A DNA stretch of 64,000 bases from Wurfbainia villosa (Eukaryota; Streptophyta; Magnoliopsida; Zingiberales; Zingiberaceae). The notes under the pieces were generated by a model. That model ran no database searches. It worked only from the letters and a program-made list of their open reading frames with translations, and had not been told where the DNA came from. The position numbers and the translations under genes were made by a program. Shown here piece by piece: positions 34,170 through 43,088 of this stretch; position 1 is the stretch's first letter; every line of letters begins with the position of its first letter. Where the stretch lies: contig CM045987.1 in assembly GCA_025175895.1 (NCBI GenBank), forward strand, positions 109,729,040 to 109,793,039, in the 5' to 3' direction.

Positions 34170-35756
34170 ATGGAAGGATTTGAGTATCCTAGAGGACCAA
34201 AAGGTAGTTTCCTCAAGAAGAAGAGATGGAGTGAAGATCAACTCCAAAGATTCGAGAAAAACAAGAAGGTAATCAAATTCATTTTTGATTTAATTCCAAA
34301 TGAATTTTTGTGTAGCTTAGGTGAATGCATGGATGCTAAGGAGCTATGGAGAGATTTGGCAAAGCTCCATGAAAGCCCATCAATGGTCCAAGAGGAAGAG
34401 ACCGAAGAGGCTAATGCATCATCCTCGCAAGGAAGTGAGGATTTGGAGGTTGATAGGGAATCAACTTCCGGATCGGTAGAAGAGGTGGAAGAAGTGGAAG
34501 AAGTATCCACTTCTAGAATTGAGGAGGAGAGACCATCCTCAACACCGGAGCAATACCAAGAAGCTTCGACATTCGGACAAGATGAAGAAGCCCAAAATAC
34601 AACTCCGGCACCTACCACCGAACTAGGTAACTCAAACACATCAATCTCAAATAAAAATAATATCATGTGCTTTGAGTGTAGGGAATTTGGGCACTACAAG
34701 AGCAAGTGCCCAAAGAAGATTAGGAAAGCTCCACCGGCTCCAAAAGTCAAGGATGCCGGTTCCCCAAATATCAAGAGCAAGGAGCATATCATATGCTTCA
34801 AGTGCAACTCAAGGGGACATTATAGGAATCAATGTCCTAGGGGAAGCAAAAAGACCAAAGAGGGAGCTACACATGTAGGGGGAGCCTCTAGGGCAAACCC
34901 TAAGGTATATTTCAATAATGCACCTTCTTTGGTTAATAGGCAAAGGCATGCTAGGAATTTAAATTCTCTTGCAATTTATGAAAAGAATGCTAATAGGAAT
35001 AAATATTTTTGCTTAGGAGCTAAAAGTGTCCATTTTAGTAATAAGGAGAAGTTTGGGACTAATGTCCCTAAAAATAATTCATCTAAGGATAAACCTAGGT
35101 CAAATAATGCTAGACCAATTTTACCTAGGGAGACCATTAGAAAAGTGCAAGAGCACCTAGGTTTCAATCCCAAGTGGACTAGGCATATGCCTAGAAAGTC
35201 CCATGCCCATGATTTAAATCAAAATTCAAAAATTGGGCAATTAGAATTAGAGAACCAAGCCTTAAGGTCAAGGCTTGAAAAACTTGAAAAGACCCTTAGG
35301 AATATACAAAATCAATTTAAAGGGTCTAGTGGTCAAAATCAAGGGTCCAAAAGTCACAGTCAATACTTAGGACCTAAGAGTCAAAAGTCAACCAAGGGCA
35401 AACAAGGTTTGGGTCACAAACCTAAGCCTAAGGTGGCTTACCATAGTGTTCCATTAGATTATGGAACACTAACTAGGTCTAGAAAGACCAAGGTCAATAG
35501 GGAAGTCATCCCTAGAGTTGACCAAAGGATATGCCTAGTGGCTAGGGTTTCTAGGAAACCTAAGGTGGCCACTAAGAAGGTTGTTAGGGAGGCAATCCCT
35601 AAGGTTAACCTAGGCAAGACCCAAATGACCAAGGCTAATAAGCCTAGGAAGGTCATTAGGAAGGTATCTAGGGAAGTTATCCCTAAGGAATATCTAAGTA
35701 ACCCTAGGAGTTCAAATCGTTTTTGGGTTCCTAAGAGCGTGATTGATTCACGCTAA
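34170..35756 (+). CDS. gag: Gag protein of element E (528 aa, N-terminus lost)
   Basis: The open frame starts MEGFEYPRGPKGSFLKKKRW. Comparison with C shows that about 44 codons upstream belonged to gag but are out of frame here because of small changes near 34140. The order is: degenerate UBN2-type part (AKELWRDLAKLHE), acidic Ser/Glu-rich stretch, two CCHC knuckles (CFECREFGHYKSKC near residue 170, CFKCNSRGHYRNQC near residue 210), basic region, short coiled coil (about residues 350-385) and a tail with FWVPKSV before the stop. The two-knuckle layout and shared tail tie it to the C copy. It probably binds RNA and assembles in particles supplied by an autonomous relative; it encodes no enzyme. 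Confidence 0.88.
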   Translation: MEGFEYPRGPKGSFLKKKRWSEDQLQRFEKNKKVIKFIFDLIPNEFLCSLGECMDAKELWRDLAKLHESPSMVQEEETEEANASSSQGSEDLEVDRESTSGSVEEVEEVEEVSTSRIEEERPSSTPEQYQEASTFGQDEEAQNTTPAPTTELGNSNTSISNKNNIMCFECREFGHYKSKCPKKIRKAPPAPKVKDAGSPNIKSKEHIICFKCNSRGHYRNQCPRGSKKTKEGATHVGGASRANPKVYFNNAPSLVNRQRHARNLNSLAIYEKNANRNKYFCLGAKSVHFSNKEKFGTNVPKNNSSKDKPRSNNARPILPRETIRKVQEHLGFNPKWTRHMPRKSHAHDLNQNSKIGQLELENQALRSRLEKLEKTLRNIQNQFKGSSGQNQGSKSHSQYLGPKSQKSTKGKQGLGHKPKPKVAYHSVPLDYGTLTRSRKTKVNREVIPRVDQRICLVARVSRKPKVATKKVVREAIPKVNLGKTQMTKANKPRKVIRKVSREVIPKEYLSNPRSSNRFWVPKSVIDSR

Positions 35757-37628
35757 GATGGGTTTAGGGTGTGTCAACCTTGATTGGATGGGTAGTTAAC
35801 TCAACCATGACAAAGGTGACACTTTAGGTTATTTTCAAGGTTATGGTTACCTTGGAAATAGATTTGAATTAATCCTAAAAGGATTTTAGGATATGCCAAT
35901 ATTAATTATGGAGTTTGATAAAATGATCATTTTGGCACAATTTAGGTTTAGAGGTTGGTGTGACATTTTGGGTTTTGGCACACTAGGGAGAAAAGTAGAA
36001 ATATGGCAAAATGTGATTAATTATATCAAATGACAAGTAATATTAAAATTGAGGTATTACATACCTTTATATCTTATTCGCCATGCTTTGATTTGCCATA
36101 TGCCATGACATGACATCATGTTCATTCTCATCATTTATATGTCATGTACATGGTTAGGATTAAGGATTAAATGTCATGTGTTTTTAGATTTCATATTATG
36201 CCATGACATCATGATTATGAGCATGCGTTTATCTATATCATCTCTAATGCCATAATCATTCATGCATTTAAGATATTTTGATTGAAATTGATTTAAGGAT
36301 AATGGCATGACTTGAAGTCCCATTTATAAGGGAATCAAGTAGGGTTGCCTTAGAAAAATGCATGAAACCCTAGATTAAATGAACCAAAACCCACATCTCA
36401 CATCCAATTGACATGTATGTGTATTTATACACCCTAGATACATGTGAGATGCTAGGATATGAGTTGAGTTCAAGGTGCATAGTTTTTGCATCTAGTTGAA
36501 CCAAAACTCATCTAATTTTATTGGTGGATCATTGGGAAAGCTTGTGTACAAGTCATGTACATAGAGCCCAAGGAATATGATCCAAAATAGGGTTTTGAAA
36601 ACATTTTAAAATCATTTTGACAAACCTTGGTGAAGTCTATCTTTTGATAGCAATCACCATTGATGAGATTGATACAAAGTGAGCTTAAACTTTAAAGTTT
36701 TTAGTCACTTTTGGATTTTGTATCAATTTCACTATTTTATGGGTAAAATATTTTTAAAATATTTTTCACCCATTGTTTTGGTCATAAGTATTATACGTAT
36801 CAAATTTCGTGATTTTTCGATGTACGTATAATTATTTATGAATTTTGAATTCGTTACGATAAATTGAAATTAATTTAGCTACGATCGCCCACTTGGTGGC
36901 GATCGATGAGAGTGTGATCGGTGATAATCGCTATCGAGTCGATCGAGATCTGATTTCGGGTTAACAAGGTTTGTTTAGCCCGTGTTCAGCTATGGTAAAG
37001 GTTCCTAACCACTCCTAACCCTAGGATATGCTTTGGGAAGCATTATGAAGGGTGAAAATCCATTGGATATGGATTAGGAGTTATGTTAGGTCAAAGTATC
37101 AAATTTAGGGTGAGTAAAAGTTCTATGTTGAACTTAGAACCTTAATTTTGATGGTTTAGAGTTCCTATTGGCTTAGGGGCTTTCCAAGGACATTGTTGGT
37201 GCAATGGTCAAGGGGGAGCAAGCTTTTAGGGGGAGGTATCCATCTTGGGATGATGGATGTTCCTTTTGGGGAGAATGTTATCAATTGAAAATTGATGGGT
37301 GAAGGTACCCAATTTGGAAATTGAGAGAGTGAGATAGGAGTGCCTCTCTTGAGTGATATGGGACTTATCACTAGGAAGATGGTAGGCATCCTAGGTATTT
37401 TTTATCAAGGGGGAGATTGTAAGATCTCATTGGCACATGAGACATTGACCTCCTTGGAGAGAAAACCTTTTGATGTTAGTCAGGGGAGAATGTTTGGGGA
37501 GAACATTTGATTTACTTTTCACTTGAATGTTTGGGAGAACATTTGGTGAGTGTTTGCCAATTGGGATAATTGGTAAGGGATTTGAGTTAGTGTTCTAACT
37601 CATGGTTTTATTGGTTTTGTCAAACATC
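35757..37628 (+). other. Non-coding 3' region of element E
   Basis: No gene. AGGGGGAG tracts occur at 37211-37218, 37228-37235 and 37408-37415. The segment near 37081-37100 is the intact counterpart of the site where D entered C. Confidence 0.75.
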
Positions 37629-37640
37629 AAAAGGGGAGAT
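37629..37640 (+). promoter_or_regulatory. Polypurine tract of element E
   Basis: AAAAGGGGAGAT is immediately before the 3' LTR start TGTTGG. Confidence 0.85.
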
Positions 37641-39224
37641 TGTTGGTGCAATCGGCCCAGTCACGATGACAGGACTCGAGTTTGACTCGAGTGATGTTTT
37701 GATGTTTGACAAAGTATGTTTGACAAAGTATGTTAGACATAGGATTGACATTGATGTTTGACATTAATGTCGGTTAATATGTTGGGGAGATTGTTTATAC
37801 AATCGACCCAGTTATAATTGACTGGACGAGTTTGACTCGAGGAGACTGTGGTTGACTAGGGTTGACCATGTGTTTATGGGAAAGTCCAAGTCATGGGTAC
37901 TTGGCATGGAAAGTTCAAGTGGGACACTTGGCATTTGGGAAAGTCCAAGTCTTGAGTACTTGGCATGGGAAGTCCAAGCATGGGTTTTGGCAAATGAGAA
38001 GTCCAAGCATGGGTCTTGGCAAATGGAAAGTCCAAGCATGGGTCTTGGCATGGAAAGTCCAACATGGGTTGGCAAGGGAAAGTCCAAGCTTGAGTCTTGG
38101 CATTTGAGAAGTCCAAGGGATTGATATTGGCGTAAAGTCCAAGCGAGTCTTGGCGGCGTAAGTCCAATGTGCCTTGGCGGTGTAGACACATTAGCATGAC
38201 ACATGCATGGAAGCACCGGAAGCTAGCGCGATGGATGAACAAGTCATGGATGACTTGGAGGATCTGAGAGGCGTGAGGCTGATGGAGGTGGCTAGAAGGC
38301 TTAGGTCTAGGCTAAGGGTAGTCTAGCAAGTATGGGGGCACCATACTTGGGTTAAAACCTCATTCTTGAGGTTGGCAGTCGACTGGCATTATGGCCGGTT
38401 CGACTGCCGGGAGTCGACTCGAGTTCGACTGCCGGTTGAGAGCTTTAAGCTGCAGCCGATCGCTTCATGGGAGAGCCGATCGAATGACGGCAATGATCGC
38501 TAAGGGATGGCAATGATCACGGCCGAGTGGTAACATTAGACGCTCAGAGCTGATCGGGCCGACTACGGGCGTTAGCGATCGGCACGCCAATGTTGGCAGT
38601 CGACTGGTGAGAGTCCCGTTGGAATTTGTCCAACGTGGATTGAGCCGTTGTCTCACAGCTACAGTGTTGGCAGTCGACTGGTGATTTATGGCAGTCGACT
38701 GCCAGGCGGAAATCCAGCCCGACGCGAGATAAAAGGAAGCTGTTCATGGAGATTGCGGCATCAGTTCTTGGGGAGCTTTCTTGAGGCGATTTGAAGGCGA
38801 TTTGCAGGTGCATTTCAGGGCCCTTCAACCTCATCCAAGCAACCAACAAGCAAAGCGCTCAAACCCTAGTTTTGTAAAGTGTTCTTTACATTTCCTTTAT
38901 ATTTGCTTGTATTTCTTTAGATTATTGTTGTAATCTTGTGTACGAGGTTTCTCCACCTCCGACTTGTTGTCGAGAAGGAGTTTATTGATTAGTGATTGCA
39001 TTGGCGTCGCTAGAGCTCGTTAGAGCTCGATCCGTGGAGTAGGAACCGTTACGGTTCCGAACCACGTTATATGATCGTGTTGTGATTGTGTGTCTTGTTA
39101 TATTTATTTGTTATTACTATTCCGCTGTGCTAACAAGATTGTAGACGATCGAACGCGAAAAAATTCCATCTACGTACGGTTACACGCTATTCACCCCCCC
39201 TCTAGCGCCGTCAAATCTCCAACA
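37641..39224 (+). repeat. 3' LTR of element E
   Basis: 1584 bp. It retains three CAGTCGACTG palindromes within about 110 bp (38597-38706) that the 5' LTR has lost. The C-rich motif is at 39186-39206. The CCAAG/CTTGG array is at about 37875-38170. Confidence 0.92.
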
Positions 39225-39574
39225 AGATCAACATAATAAATATTTGATTTCCTATATCCAACTAATATACAATCATTTAATTCCTTGTGTCTAATCATGC
39301 ATTTAGAAGAATCAAAAGAAACATGTTAGCTTGCATCACAAAGTTGACTAACACTTAATAAATTAAATTTCATATTTTCAACTAGTAAAACTTTGTGAAT
39401 GATAATTTTGGGGGATACCTCAATTGTACCTCTACCTAATATCTTGAGTTTTTCACTATTTCCAAAAGACACCGCTCCCTTCTTCACATACTTAATTGTG
39501 GAGAACTTGCTCACATCCCCAGTCATATGTGTTGAGCAACCGCTATCCACAATCCACATACCTTGCTCTCCTAC
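39225..39574 (-). pseudogene. pol: pol of element F: protease, cut by element E
   Basis: The copia aspartic protease begins with WIVDSGCSTHMTGD (39550-39510), so the catalytic D-S-G is intact. It continues with the ILGRGTIEV and LLSVSQLCDAS patterns. TAA at 39326-39328 follows. The gag stop TAG at 39575-39577 lies just upstream in the same frame. The segment ends at AGATC (39225-39229), the right target duplication of E. Confidence 0.9.
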
Positions 39575-41194
39575 CTAAATCACATGAAAAACACAAGCTT
39601 TTGGTACCCAAATATTTGAACCGGTAACATTAAGTAAAAACTTCTTAGGTACCCATGCTTTCTTAACCTTACCCTTAATGGTTGCTTTTCTAGTAATTAA
39701 TGAGATATAAGCAACTTCTTTTTCTTTTGGCTTATATCCTAAACCGTCCTTATTGTAAACGGCTCTTTGTCGGCTAAGGATCATGTCAAGATATTTTGAG
39801 CCATTCGTAAATTTCTCTAAGCATGCCTTTAGGTCACTAACCTCATCCTTAAGTTTGTCATTCTCTTCCTTAAGTATGCAAGAATCAACATGTGAAGATT
39901 TTTCATTCCTAATGGCCTTTAGTTCTACTTTCATGCTTCTAACCTTAGATTTAGACTTATCTAGAGCCTCTTTAAGATAAGCAATTGATTTATAAAGAAG
40001 CTTAACTTTAGGAGAATTCATTACCTCATCGTCACTAGATGACGATTCATCACTTGAAGAGTCTTCTTCTTGACTTGATGTATTGGAGTCATCTCCTTGG
40101 GCAATGAGTGCCACATGGCGTGTGATGTGGCAAAGCTCATCATCGGAGGAGGAATCTTCAACACTCGGTGTGTCCCATGTGGTTTGAGCCATCATGACCT
40201 CCTTCTTCTTCTTTTCCTTCTTATCCTTCTTTTTCTTTTCTTTTTCCTCCTTCTTCTTTAGCTCCGGGCAATTTTCCTTTATGTGCCCCTTCTTATTGCA
40301 AGCATGGCAAATCACATTATTATTAAAATTTGAATTACCACTAACCTTACCTCTTGAAGAATGGGACCCCTTCCTTGCTTCTCTATTCTTGAAGTCCTTT
40401 GATTTTCTATAGAGCTTCTTGACAAAGTTGGCCATCTCACTAGATGAGTCTCCATCACTACTTGAATCATGCTCCGACTCGGATGATGATGACACTTCTT
40501 TCCTTACTTTCTTCTTCTTTTCCTTCTTTTCAACAAATAGAGCTAAACCCTTTTCCTTAGAGGACATGTTAGTTTGCTCATGCAATTCAAACTCACAAAA
40601 TAATTCATCAATTTTAATTTGAGAAAGATCCCTAGTTACCTTAATAGCATCAACTATAGAAGTCCATAGAGAAGTTCTAGGAAATGCTTGAAGAATGTAC
40701 CTTACCAAATCCCGGTTGTCAACTCGCTCACCTATGATGTGGAGACCATTCACAATTTCCTTAAACCTTCCACACATTTGGCTTACGGTTTCATGGCTCT
40801 TCATTTGGAAGCCTTGAAGTTGTCCAATTAGCAAGTCCTTCTTGGCCCTCTTTGACTCCTTGGATCCTTCATTTAGCTCAATGAGCTTTTCCCATAATTC
40901 CTTGGCGGATTCGAAAGGCCCCACCTTGTTGAGTTGCTCCATTGTAATACCGCATTGGATGGTGAGTACCGCCTTTGCATTTGATTCAAACCTCCTATTC
41001 ATTTCCCTTGTCCAATCCTTGCTTGGAATAGGGTTTCCATGTTCATCCACTGGTTCCTCAAAGCCATCTACAATGCTATGCCAAATCTCAATATTACTTA
41101 TTAGATAATACTTCATCCTACCTTTCCAATACACAAAGTGACTCCCATCGAAGAGCGGTGGCTTGGCTGTGCTATATCCCTCTTGAAGAGTCAT
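39575..41194 (-). CDS. gag: Gag of element F (539 aa)
   Basis: The UBN2-type gag domain occupies the first ~220 residues (PPLFDGSHFVYWKGRMKYYL; AKELWEKLIELNEGS). A CCHC knuckle (CHACNKKGHIKENC, near residue 300) and a long Lys/Glu-rich stretch follow, then a Ser/Asp-rich part, a coiled coil (about residues 405-470) and a tail with WVPKAC. TAG at 39577-39575 ends it 18 bp before the protease Met. Because the same frame continues through protease to RNase H, the original element probably made one Gag-Pol polyprotein and the TAG probably replaced CAG. The size and coiled coil fit Sireviruses. It is homologous to the D gag over most of its length. Confidence 0.92.
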   Translation of the reverse strand: MTLQEGYSTAKPPLFDGSHFVYWKGRMKYYLISNIEIWHSIVDGFEEPVDEHGNPIPSKDWTREMNRRFESNAKAVLTIQCGITMEQLNKVGPFESAKELWEKLIELNEGSKESKRAKKDLLIGQLQGFQMKSHETVSQMCGRFKEIVNGLHIIGERVDNRDLVRYILQAFPRTSLWTSIVDAIKVTRDLSQIKIDELFCEFELHEQTNMSSKEKGLALFVEKKEKKKKVRKEVSSSSESEHDSSSDGDSSSEMANFVKKLYRKSKDFKNREARKGSHSSRGKVSGNSNFNNNVICHACNKKGHIKENCPELKKKEEKEKKKKDKKEKKKKEVMMAQTTWDTPSVEDSSSDDELCHITRHVALIAQGDDSNTSSQEEDSSSDESSSSDDEVMNSPKVKLLYKSIAYLKEALDKSKSKVRSMKVELKAIRNEKSSHVDSCILKEENDKLKDEVSDLKACLEKFTNGSKYLDMILSRQRAVYNKDGLGYKPKEKEVAYISLITRKATIKGKVKKAWVPKKFLLNVTGSNIWVPKACVFHVI

Positions 41195-41234
41195 TGATGC
41201 CTTGGTTGATGGTGAAATCTTCCAAGCTATCCGG

Positions 41235-41246
41235 GCTCTGATACCA
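41235..41246 (-). promoter_or_regulatory. Primer binding site of element F (initiator tRNA-Met)
   Basis: GCTCTGATACCA, TGGTATCAGAGC on the element strand, is two bases from the LTR end. Confidence 0.9.
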
Positions 41247-41248
41247 CT

Positions 41249-42489
41249 TGTTAGATCTTTGTAATGGCTAGAGGGGGGGTGATTAGCCTTTCTTTGTTTC
41301 TATAAATACGTTAGCGGAAGCAATACAAATAAGAATAAGAAACAAGAAAAACAATGCTAACTCCCGATGTACGTGGTTCGGAGATGACGCTCCTACTCCA
41401 CGGTAATCCGTAAGGTAGATTAGCCCTATCCAAGCTTCACTATATCCTCCTTTGGATGAACCAAGGTGGAGAAACTTTGTATTACAATGCACTCCTCTTC
41501 TTTACAATGATGGAAGATGAAGACTAGAGAAGAGGAGGTTTAGAATCACAAAAACACTTAGAGAAAGCTTGGTGAGCATGAGGGTGTAGTTAGGAATGAG
41601 AGCACTAGATTCACCAAGTTCCCCAAGGCCCCTTCTTATAGAAGAATGGCTGTTTTTCCCGTTGGGCTTTGATCAGTCGACTGATGATCACCATCAGTCG
41701 ACTGCCGTCGAAGCTAACGGCTTCTGACAAAGCGGATCCACGGGGATTCACAGCCGCCATTTCCAAAGGAAGGCCTATCAGTCGAGTGATCACCGCGAGG
41801 AGTCGAGTGATCACCGCGAGGAGTCGAGTGAGACTCCATTCTGTGCCCATTTTCGACTCGATCAGTCGACTGCCTGGATTGGCAGTCGACTGATTGCCTC
41901 ATCAGTCGACTGCTACGACAAAGCAGTCGACTGATAGTCAGGGTTTCATCCTGACTCAGTCGAGCACCTGATCAGTCAACTGATACATCGTATCAGTCGA
42001 CTGATACTAGTCAAGTATGAATAATTCATACTTGAATTAACTCCCTAGACCTATACTTGACCTTCTAACTCTTCCTTCAGCCTTGCACCCGCCTTCAAGA
42101 GTTTCCTTCGGCCTCGTCATGTCTTGGGTTGCCAAATGCTTGGACTTTATGCCGCCAAGACTACAAGCTTGGACTTATGCTGCCAAGACTTTACTTTGGA
42201 CTTCAGCTTGGTCTTACGCTGCCAAGTCCATCCCTTGGACTTTCTTTGCCAAGGTTCACTTGGACTTTACGCTGCCAAGACTACAAGCTTGGTCTTATGC
42301 TGCCAAGTCCGTCCCTTGGACTTTCCTTGCCAAGATCATACTTGGACTTCTCTTTTACCAAGTCTTCATCCTTGGATTTCCCTGTCACTTAAACATGTGC
42401 ACAATTAGATCACAAAGCATTGCCTAACTTAGATGATTTAACCAAACATCAAAACATATATAAATGCTTGGGGCATTGTTGCACCAACA
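41249..42489 (-). repeat. LTR of element F at its 5' end (right in window)
   Basis: 1241 bp. It holds several intact CAGTCGACTG palindromes (for example 41883-41892) opposite CGATCG-type sequence in the other LTR (27960-27965). The G-run motif is at about 41266-41288. Confidence 0.92.
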
Positions 42490-42572
42490 GTTTGAAGTCT
42501 ACAGGACAAGTACAAACACCCATTCCTTTTTATTAATATGAAAAATGGTGGTTACAATAATTGAATTATGGT

Positions 42573-43042
42573 TCATACAGGCTTATTGCTATCATTATTA
42601 CTGGGGGAGCTGGCGGAGGACTCCTTTGCAGGGAGGGGCGCCAGAATGACCCTGTGGAAGTTGCCTCGGGCCCGAGGTGAAGTAGGCAGAATTTCGACTA
42701 AGGGGAGCGAAGGAACCTCATCGAGAGGGACCAGAAGGAAAGCCAAGGCGGGAGGAAGAGGAGGAAGTTCAGTTGGAGCCCGAGGATCTCCCACCGTGTA
42801 CTCCCAGGTTATTGGGGGGGGGGGCTTTAGACCCGGTTGTGGAAGGAGCGGAAAGGAGTCCGAAAGGACCTCCTTATGTTGAGAGCCGAAGCATCGACTG
42901 GTGCAGGAGGAGGAGGAGGCCGGTATGCTGAAGTGGTTGTTGATCGAGTAGCAGATCCTTCGGATGATCCCGTGTCAAGATCATACAACTCAAAAGAGTC
43001 AGAGTCGGAGGTTATGTTGATGGGGTGCTCAGCAGAAGCCAT
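42573..43042 (-). pseudogene. Antisense ORF-b of element A: Pro/Ser-rich small protein (one frameshift)
   Basis: The ATG at 43042-43040 (TTCATGG context) follows a canonical minus-strand TATA box (43081-43088) by only 39 bp. The first 71 codons, to 42827, encode an acidic Ser/Asp-rich start (MASAEHPINITSDSDSFELY) and a Pro-rich segment. A run of G (42814-42823) shifts the frame, and the protein continues in the next frame from about 42810 to TGA near 42573 with ITWEYTVGDPRAPTELPP. The unit 1 copy supports this continuation. The shift may be a real mutation or a homopolymer error. No known family; function unknown. Confidence 0.58.
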
Positions 43043-43080
43043 GAAGGTAGAATGGAAAATAGCTAGGGCTCACAGTAACA

Positions 43081-43088
43081 ATTTATAG
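43081..43088 (-). promoter_or_regulatory. TATA box upstream of ORF-b
   Basis: The minus strand reads GGCTATAAATTG, a consensus plant TATA box about 40 bp before the ORF-b ATG. Confidence 0.6.

Larger units (their letters stand above)
32391..39224 (+). mobile_element. Element E: gag-only Sirevirus-type element, same family as C
   Basis: The LTRs are 32391-33965 and 37641-39224 (TGTTGGTG...CCAACA), with AGATC on both sides (32386-32390, 39225-39229). The primer site is a slightly damaged TGGTATCGAGC (33968-33978; one A missing). The polypurine tract is at 37629-37640. One gag frame of 528 codons is the only gene. The LTRs match those of C in inverted orientation. E interrupts the F pol frame between protease and integrase without otherwise changing its frame. 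Confidence 0.93.
27314..42489 (-). mobile_element. Element F: autonomous Ty1/copia element, probably Sirevirus lineage
   Basis: The LTRs are 27314-28594 and 41249-42489 (TGTTAG...CCAACA), with GTTTG on both sides (27309-27313, 42490-42494). The empty site survives in unit 1 of the duplication (24410-24414). Minus-strand order: primer site 41235-41246, gag 41194-39575, protease 39574-39225, [element E], integrase 32390-31074, RT and RNase H 31070-29637, polypurine tract 28608-28595. This gag-protease-integrase-RT-RNase H order is copia. The large gag with coiled coil, multiple polypurine tracts and C-rich LTR-end motif point to Sireviruses. Without E it is 8,337 bp. The coding frame from 41194 to 29637 has no frameshift, only six nonsense codons. 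Confidence 0.93.
24868..42936. repeat. Tandem duplication in the 3' region of element A, unit 2 (split by element F)
   Basis: It repeats 21908-24867. After removing F and one GTTTG (15,181 bp) it is 2,888 bp. It lacks a few short segments of unit 1, including one minisatellite repeat. Because only this unit holds F, the duplication came first. Confidence 0.92.
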
